From Clostridia bacterium (GTDB taxonomy: Bacteria > Bacillota > Clostridia > Oscillospirales > CAG-272), in assembly GCA_017408535.1 (NCBI GenBank), contig JAFQUL010000122.1:1-10603 (forward strand): a stretch of 10,603 bases of DNA, given 5' to 3'. Each line of letters begins with the position of its first letter. Positions within the stretch are counted from its first letter, which is position 1. Of this stretch, positions 6,672-10,603 are shown one piece after another. Both the position numbers and the translations under genes were made by a program. Under the pieces are notes generated by a model that saw nothing but the letters and a program-made list of their open reading frames with translations, did not search any database and was not told where the DNA came from.

Positions 6672-7295
6672 TTGAAAATAACAAGAAGCGCAAATTCAGG
6701 CGTTCTTCTTGTACTTGACGGTGTTACGATAGCACTTGACGGTGTTTGTAATGAGCTCCCGCCTTACCTCGGTACTCCCGGGGAGATAAGGCGGGAGCTC
6801 TCCCAAAACCCGCCGGATATATTTGCGGTAACGCATTTTCACCCGGATCACTGTGATGAGGCGTTTTTCTCACAGTACCGGAGTAGGGGTAGTGGTACTG
6901 CACTTGCACCGGGTGTCTCCAGAACAGCCGTGGCAGGGCAGGTTACCGTTACGGCGGTGGATACCCGTCATATCGGGAAGAACAACGTGCCTCATGTCAG
7001 CTACGTTATCAGCGGCAGTAGGCGGATATGGTTTATGGGAGATGCTTCTCCTCTTTCGCTTAGAAGCTTTTCGGGTTATCCCTCTCCTCATCTTATCATA
7101 GCGCCTTATGCTTACGCAAACACTCCGTCATCTTATAAAAATACAAAGGATCTTGGGGCGGACAGGGTGATCATTCTGCATCTCCCCCGAGATGATGCGG
7201 ATGAATACGGTATTATCAGCTCTGTCAGACAGTGTGCCGGCAGTGACTCCGCATTTTTCTTCCCCAAAATAAATGAGACAATAAATATAGACTAA
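6672..7295 (+). CDS. small metallo-beta-lactamase-fold hydrolase
   Basis: This protein of 207 residues begins with the fold's usual first strands (KITRSANSGVLLVLDGVTIALDG) and has the metal-binding motif THFHPDHCD (54-62: H55, H57, D59, H60). Likely further ligands or near-ligands are H100 or H108, D124 in FMGDAS and H170 in ILHLP. The pattern matches the short UlaG/UPF0173-like metal-dependent hydrolases, not true beta-lactamases; the usual GHS near the N-terminus is replaced by ANSG. Length is typical for the short forms. No signal peptide is seen, so it should be cytoplasmic. The substrate cannot be told; a phosphorylated sugar, lactone or thioester is conceivable. It lies between E1 (two-base gap) and nagB (16-base gap) in one operon. 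Codon use is less biased than in its neighbours, suggesting lower expression, and a long hairpin lies near its 5' end. The start is TTG. Confidence 0.85.
   Translation: MKITRSANSGVLLVLDGVTIALDGVCNELPPYLGTPGEIRRELSQNPPDIFAVTHFHPDHCDEAFFSQYRSRGSGTALAPGVSRTAVAGQVTVTAVDTRHIGKNNVPHVSYVISGSRRIWFMGDASPLSLRSFSGYPSPHLIIAPYAYANTPSSYKNTKDLGADRVIILHLPRDDADEYGIISSVRQCAGSDSAFFFPKINETINID
6753..6800. repeat. perfect 14-bp inverted repeat inside the hydrolase coding region
   Basis: GAGCTCCCGCCTTA (6753-6766) and TAAGGCGGGAGCTC (6787-6800) are exact reverse complements around a 20-base loop. An inner CTC/GAG (6768-6770 and 6783-6785) can add three pairs. The stem is GC-rich and starts about 80 bases into the gene. 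There is no T run on either side, so it is not a standard terminator. As RNA it could slow ribosomes, stabilise an upstream mRNA end, or lower expression of the distal genes. Confidence 0.75.
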
Positions 7296-7311
7296 AAAAG
7301 GAGACAGCAAT

Positions 7312-8046
7312 ATGCTTCACCCCAGAATAATAGTTGCAAAGGATCCCGCAGCGGTAGGTAAGGCTGCTGCAGATCAGTTTGAGGCAGTTATAGCTAAAAA
7401 GCCTGCCGCAGTTATCGGTCTTGCTACCGGTTCTACTCCCCTCCCTCTTTACCGCGAGCTTATCGCAAGAGAGAAGGAAGGCAAGATAGATTTTACTAAG
7501 GTTCGTTCCGCTAACCTTGACGAGTACAAGGGTCTTGCTCCCGATCACGAGCAGAGCTACCGCAAGTTTATGCAGGACAACCTTTTCGATCACATTTCCA
7601 TTAAGCCCGAGAACACTATCGTTCCCCTCGGCCTTGCAGAGGATGTTGATGCTATGTGTGCGGCATACGAGGAGAAGATCGAGGAGTGGGGCGGTGTTGA
7701 CCTTCAGCTTCTCGGTATCGGTCACGACGGTCACATCGGTTTTAACGAGCCTGACGATCATTTCCCTGCAGCTACCCACGAGGTCAAGCTCACCGAGATG
7801 ACAATCGAGGCAAACAAGAGATTCTTCAACTCCGCTGACGAGGTTCCGAGAGCTGCATTTACCATGGGTATCGGCACCATTATGGCGGCAAGAAAGATAG
7901 TTATGGTGGTTACCGGCAAGGACAAGAGAGAGATACTCAAGAAGACCTTCTGGGGTCCCGTTGATCCTCAGGTTCCCGCATCTATCCTTCAGTTCCATCC
8001 TGACGTTACTCTCGTTTGTGACGAGGATGCATATCCCTTTAACTGA
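7312..8046 (+). CDS. nagB: glucosamine-6-phosphate deaminase
   Basis: NagB converts glucosamine-6-phosphate to fructose-6-phosphate and ammonia, the last step of amino-sugar breakdown before glycolysis. The 244 residues match the short Bacillus-type enzyme and lack the longer C-terminus of the allosteric E. coli form. Visible motifs are the phosphate loop GLATGSTPLPLY (36-47), SANLDEYKGL (66-75, D70 at the position of the catalytic aspartate), GIGHDGHIGFNEP (135-147, with D139, H141 and E146) and TMGIGTIMAARKIVMVVTG (184-202). The ATG at 7312 follows AAAGGAGA (7297-7304). It is the last gene of the operon and is followed after 12 bases by a terminator. No nagA deacetylase lies beside it here. 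Its biased codon use is like that of E1-E3, suggesting high expression. Linkage to the dehydrogenase may coordinate sugar supply with acetyl-CoA production, but that is inference. Confidence 0.96.
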   Translation: MLHPRIIVAKDPAAVGKAAADQFEAVIAKKPAAVIGLATGSTPLPLYRELIAREKEGKIDFTKVRSANLDEYKGLAPDHEQSYRKFMQDNLFDHISIKPENTIVPLGLAEDVDAMCAAYEEKIEEWGGVDLQLLGIGHDGHIGFNEPDDHFPAATHEVKLTEMTIEANKRFFNSADEVPRAAFTMGIGTIMAARKIVMVVTGKDKREILKKTFWGPVDPQVPASILQFHPDVTLVCDEDAYPFN

Positions 8047-8058
8047 TAAATAAATAAT

Positions 8059-8090
8059 AAAAGGCCCGTACCGACCGGTACGGGCCTTTT
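8059..8090. terminator. bidirectional intrinsic terminator after nagB and the DMT transporter
   Basis: AAAAGGCCCGTACC (8059-8072) and GGTACGGGCCTTTT (8077-8090) are perfect 14-base arms around GACC. It follows the nagB stop by 12 bases and lies six bases past the stop of the leftward transporter gene. It has a T4 tract at the plus-strand end and a T-rich stretch on the minus strand, so it should serve both convergent genes. Confidence 0.95.
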
Positions 8091-8096
8091 GATATA

Positions 8097-9014
8097 TCAT
8101 TTGCTTTTCTTCTTTTTAATATTAAGATTAATATTAATATTAAGAGTGACGATCGCAAGAGTAACCAGCAAAATTCCCAGTATCTGAAAAATATCAGAGG
8201 GCTGACGCAGTACCGCGATACCGAGAACAGCGGCGGTAAGCGGCTCACTGAAGGCGAGAATAGATGCTACGTCGGGACGGACACCCTTAAGTCCCTTTGT
8301 GTAAAGCGTGAAGGGAAGAACTGCGTTGCTTACTCCGAAGATCACAAAAACAAGAATGAGGATCAACTTATTAGGTGCGGCCAGAGTCTCTGATACAAGC
8401 ACCAAGGGATTTGAAAGAAACAAAGTACCTATTGCCGCAAAGGCAAAATTAAGTGCGGAGTAGGTGAGTGTGTCAGAGCTGTACTTCATATAGAATGAAG
8501 CAAATATTCCGTACAGCGAATAGCTGAGTCCTGAAAGTATGCCGAAAATAATGCCGAGAGAGTCTCCCGACACGCCGCTTACAATACCGGATGCAAGAGC
8601 GCATCCCACCAGGGCTGTGATAAAGACTGCTATCTTTTTGACGCTGAGCTTTTCACCAAAGAAGATAAGCGACATTATCATAACGAAAAAGGGAGCGGTG
8701 TAGAGAAGTATAGCGCTTACCGCCGCCGTAGTTCTGAGCATGCAGTAGTAATAAAACACGCACATTGAGAGAACAGAGAAAATACCGGATGCCGCGGCAA
8801 GCAAAAGAGCGGGAATCGGGAGCTTATATGCCTTAAAGCCCCGTCCCTTTATTATTACCGCCAGATTCAGTATAATTGCGGCGGTGGTAATTCGGATGGC
8901 AGTGCATTGCGTTGCGGAGAATCCGGCATCTGAAAGGAAACCAACAAAGATACACGAGCTGCCCCAAAGCACACCGGCTAAAAGAATATATAAAACGTAA
9001 AAGCTTTTTTTCAT
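8097..9014 (-). CDS. EamA/DMT-family ten-helix transporter
   Basis: This inner-membrane protein of 305 residues belongs to the drug/metabolite transporter superfamily, whose members usually export amino acids, nucleotides or other metabolites. It shows about ten hydrophobic helices in two homologous EamA halves. The first has WGSSCIFVG (17-25) and ILLYTAPFF...FFGEKLS (102-124). The second has ASILAFSEP (250-258) leading to AVLGIAVLRQPS (262-273). The tail is basic (KKKKSK). The frame opens eight codons earlier at a GTG (9038), but the ATG at 9014 is preferred. A GAAAGG ribosome site (9023-9028) lies eight bases before it, and MKKSFYVLYILLAGVLWG matches a typical family start. The substrate cannot be inferred. 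The divergent neighbour is a MATE exporter, so both may be controlled by one regulator. Confidence 0.92.
   Translation of the reverse strand: MKKSFYVLYILLAGVLWGSSCIFVGFLSDAGFSATQCTAIRITTAAIILNLAVIIKGRGFKAYKLPIPALLLAAASGIFSVLSMCVFYYYCMLRTTAAVSAILLYTAPFFVMIMSLIFFGEKLSVKKIAVFITALVGCALASGIVSGVSGDSLGIIFGILSGLSYSLYGIFASFYMKYSSDTLTYSALNFAFAAIGTLFLSNPLVLVSETLAAPNKLILILVFVIFGVSNAVLPFTLYTKGLKGVRPDVASILAFSEPLTAAVLGIAVLRQPSDIFQILGILLVTLAIVTLNININLNIKKKKSK
8116..8143 (-). repeat. short AATATT hexamer repeat in the transporter C-terminus
   Basis: Read on the coding strand, AAT ATT units repeat about four times with one ATT to CTT change, encoding the run NININLNI just before the lysine-rich end (residues 292-299). 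The unit is its own reverse complement. Slippage here would change the C-terminal tail length by two residues per unit and leave the frame intact. Confidence 0.7.
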
Positions 9015-9053
9015 TTTTCTGACCTTTCGGGATACCACAGGCTTAACAGGATG

Positions 9054-9062
9054 ATTATAGCA
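9054..9062 (-). promoter_or_regulatory. extended -10 promoter of the DMT transporter
   Basis: On the minus strand TGCTATAAT (9062-9054) is an exact extended -10 element. No good -35 box is seen at the normal distance (TTCCAT at 9082-9077 is poor), which is usual for extended -10 promoters. Transcription should start near 9047, about 33 bases before the ATG. Confidence 0.7.
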
Positions 9063-9084
9063 GAAAAATGCAGGAAATGGAAGA

Positions 9085-9102
9085 GAAAAGATATATCTTT
9101 TC
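9085..9102. promoter_or_regulatory. exact 18-bp palindrome between two divergent transporter promoters, candidate operator
   Basis: GAAAAGATATATCTTTTC reads identically on both strands over 18 bases. It lies 19 bases upstream of the MATE -35 box and immediately upstream of the -35 region of the DMT promoter, so one bound dimer could influence both genes. The regulator is not in the window. The AT-rich setting makes some chance palindromes likely, but 18 perfect bases at this spot is notable. Confidence 0.6.
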
Positions 9103-9121
9103 AGAGAATTAAATATATATG

Positions 9122-9150
9122 TTGAAAAGAATGTCGGTACATGGTATAAT
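9122..9150 (+). promoter_or_regulatory. sigma-A promoter of the MATE transporter
   Basis: TTGAAA (9122-9127) and TATAAT (9145-9150) are 17 bases apart, and TGG just before the -10 box adds an extended -10 element. Transcription should start near 9157, about 26 bases before the ATG at 9183. Confidence 0.88.
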
Positions 9151-9182
9151 AAGGGGATTGATTTTTTACTTAGGATGGATAT

Positions 9183-10562
9183 ATGTTCAGAAAATTATTT
9201 GCCCCAAGCGATATGACCGAGGGCTCGGTCATTAAAAGTATAGTGACCTTTACTCTGCCTATGCTGATCGGAAATATAGCTCAGCAGATGTACAGTACAG
9301 TTGATACCATTGTGGTAGGTAAATTTGCGGAAAACGGTGATAACGCTATTTCTGCTGTGGGAAGTGCACTTCCGATACTTAATATGCTGCTCGTCCTTTT
9401 TATCGGTATCTCAGCGGGAGCAAGCGTTATGGTATCACAGTATTTCGGCGCGAAGAACAGAAAAGCACTTTCCTATACTGTCGGTAACTGTATAACCATA
9501 ACCGCTATCGCCTGCGTGGGACTTGTTGCCATTGCTACCCCCTTTATCAGACCGGTACTTGAAGTGTTAAATACCCCCGAGGCGACAATAGACGGCTGTA
9601 CGGCATATCTTACCATATCTCTTGTGGGTATTGCCGGAATGGCTTATTACAATATTCTCGGCGGTATAATCCGCGGAATGGGCGACTCAGCCTCTGCCCT
9701 CGTATATTTGCTTATTGCTACCGTTATAAATATTGCTCTGGATCTTCTTTTTGTTGCGGTGTTCCACATGGATGTTGCGGGAGTCGCTCTTGCTACCGTT
9801 ATCGCACAGGTGATCTCATCCCTTCTCTGCCTTATCAAACTGGCGAAAATGCGTGAGAATTTTGATTTCGGACTTGAATATATGCGTCCGAGAGCACACT
9901 ACGTTAAGACTGTAGTGAAGCTGGGACTTCCCTCCGGACTTACTCAGGCGATCTTTTCCTCTGCGATGATAATCGTTCAGTCGCTTACCAACAGCTTCGG
10001 TGAGCAGTTTGTTGCCGCCAACGTTATTATAATGCGTGTGGACGGCTTTGCTATGATGCCTAACTTTTCCTTCGGTACGGCGCTTACTACCTTTGCCGGT
10101 CAGAACGTGGGTGCGGGAAAATACGACCGTGTATCCAAAGGCGCAAAGCAGGGAACACTTCTTGCCGTTGCCTGTTCTACCGTTATAACCGCAGTAATAC
10201 TGTTGTTCGGTAAGCACTTGATGGGCATTTTTACAGATACCAAAGAGCTGGTGGAGATGAGCTACAAGCTTATGTTTATTCTTGCGGCAGGATATATTGC
10301 CGTTGCGGTCACTCAGAGTCTGTCCGGTATAATGAGAGGCGCGGGAGATACTATGACACCTATGTGGATATCTCTTATAACCACAGTAGCGGTGCGAGTT
10401 CCCATCGCATACGGAATATCCTTCCTTACCCGCAGTGAGGCTCTCCCCTTCGGTGACAGCAGATGCATACAGATATCTCTTCTTTGCTCCTGGGTCATCG
10501 GTGCAATACTTACCGCTATATTCTTCAGCTTCGGTAAATGGAAGAATAAGAGAATATCGTAA
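9183..10562 (+). CDS. MATE-family multidrug/metabolite efflux transporter
   Basis: This membrane antiporter of 459 residues is of the usual MATE length with about twelve hydrophobic helices in two related halves. First-half signs are PMLIGNIAQQMYSTVDTIVVGKF... (from residue 26), SAGASVMVSQYFGAKN (77-92) and GIIRGMGDS (161-169). Second-half counterparts are LGLPSGLTQAIFSS (247-260), FGTALTTFAGQNVGAGK (297-313) and GIMRGAGDT (382-390). The matching RG.GD motifs show the internal repeat. Such proteins use a Na+ or H+ gradient to export cationic drugs or metabolites; the specific substrate cannot be told. The ATG at 9183 has a modest AGGA site (9172-9175) seven bases upstream. It is divergent from the DMT transporter and shares its palindromic control region. 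No terminator is visible in the 41 bases that remain after the stop; its end may lie outside the window. Confidence 0.95.
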   Translation: MFRKLFAPSDMTEGSVIKSIVTFTLPMLIGNIAQQMYSTVDTIVVGKFAENGDNAISAVGSALPILNMLLVLFIGISAGASVMVSQYFGAKNRKALSYTVGNCITITAIACVGLVAIATPFIRPVLEVLNTPEATIDGCTAYLTISLVGIAGMAYYNILGGIIRGMGDSASALVYLLIATVINIALDLLFVAVFHMDVAGVALATVIAQVISSLLCLIKLAKMRENFDFGLEYMRPRAHYVKTVVKLGLPSGLTQAIFSSAMIIVQSLTNSFGEQFVAANVIIMRVDGFAMMPNFSFGTALTTFAGQNVGAGKYDRVSKGAKQGTLLAVACSTVITAVILLFGKHLMGIFTDTKELVEMSYKLMFILAAGYIAVAVTQSLSGIMRGAGDTMTPMWISLITTVAVRVPIAYGISFLTRSEALPFGDSRCIQISLLCSWVIGAILTAIFFSFGKWKNKRIS

Positions 10563-10603
10563 AGTATCAAAAAAGAACCTGCAATGACCGGTGCTCGTAA
10601 AAC

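Noticed and set aside
6753..6800. Intrinsic terminator inside the hydrolase gene
   Set aside because: No T-rich tract follows the hairpin on either strand, and it lies within a well-supported coding sequence.
9015..9038. Upstream GTG start at 9038 for the DMT transporter
   Set aside because: It adds eight mostly basic residues, overlaps the ribosome site of the ATG at 9014, and does not match the family's usual beginning.
10563..10603. Terminator or start of a next gene after the MATE transporter
   Set aside because: Only 41 bases remain. AAAAAAGAACCTGC could be the left arm of a hairpin, but the matching arm is not in the window.
1..10603. Mobile element, CRISPR array, toxin-antitoxin or defence system
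   Set aside because: No transposase, integrase, direct-repeat array, att-like duplication or defence protein motif was found on either strand.

Overview
The window looks like a chromosomal segment of a low-to-mid GC Gram-positive anaerobe, most likely a Clostridia member (Oscillospiraceae/Ruminococcaceae-like). This is inferred from strong AAGGAGG-type ribosome binding sites, near-consensus sigma-A promoters, TTG starts and protein families typical of gut Firmicutes. No rRNA, tRNA, CRISPR array, insertion sequence or phage gene was seen.

Layout. (1) Bases 1-138 are the 3' end of an unrecognised plus-strand gene. It converges on a minus-strand lipoate-protein ligase (lplA, 190-1164) across a perfect bidirectional terminator hairpin. 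(2) A 320-bp divergent intergenic region holds one clean promoter for lplA, one for the rightward operon, an inverted repeat between them, and a leader of about 155 nt that looks structured. (3) A rightward operon follows: E2 acyltransferase (1485-2738), E3 dihydrolipoamide dehydrogenase (2759-4129), a fused E1 alpha-beta 2-oxo acid dehydrogenase (4204-6669), a small metallo-beta-lactamase-fold protein (6672-7295) and glucosamine-6-phosphate deaminase nagB (7312-8046). It ends at a strong hairpin (8059-8090). (4) A leftward EamA/DMT-family transporter (8097-9014) and a rightward MATE-family transporter (9183-10562) diverge from a 168-bp region that has a promoter for each and an exact 18-bp palindrome between them. 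The last 41 bases (10563-10603) contain nothing I can assign.

How the parts work together. E1, E2 and E3 form a complete NADH-producing 2-oxo acid dehydrogenase complex. Its E2 has one lipoyl domain with the lysine that must carry lipoate, and the divergent LplA is the enzyme expected to attach scavenged lipoate to it. The substrate is most simply pyruvate, but acetoin or branched-chain 2-oxo acids cannot be excluded, and the E1 alpha C-terminal loop resembles the branched-chain type. NagB supplies fructose-6-phosphate to glycolysis from amino sugars and so could feed pyruvate to the complex. The metallo-hydrolase between them has no assigned substrate. E2, E3, E1 and nagB show strong codon bias suggesting high expression; lplA, the hydrolase and both transporters do not.

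The most noteworthy points are the fused E1 in an unusual E2-E3-E1 order, an insertion of about 11 residues in the thiamine diphosphate motif, the structured leader RNA candidate upstream of E2, a long hairpin inside the hydrolase gene, and the palindromic operator candidate between the two transporters. I see no clear sign of a wholly new defence or mobile system; the novelty here is in gene organisation and candidate regulatory elements.
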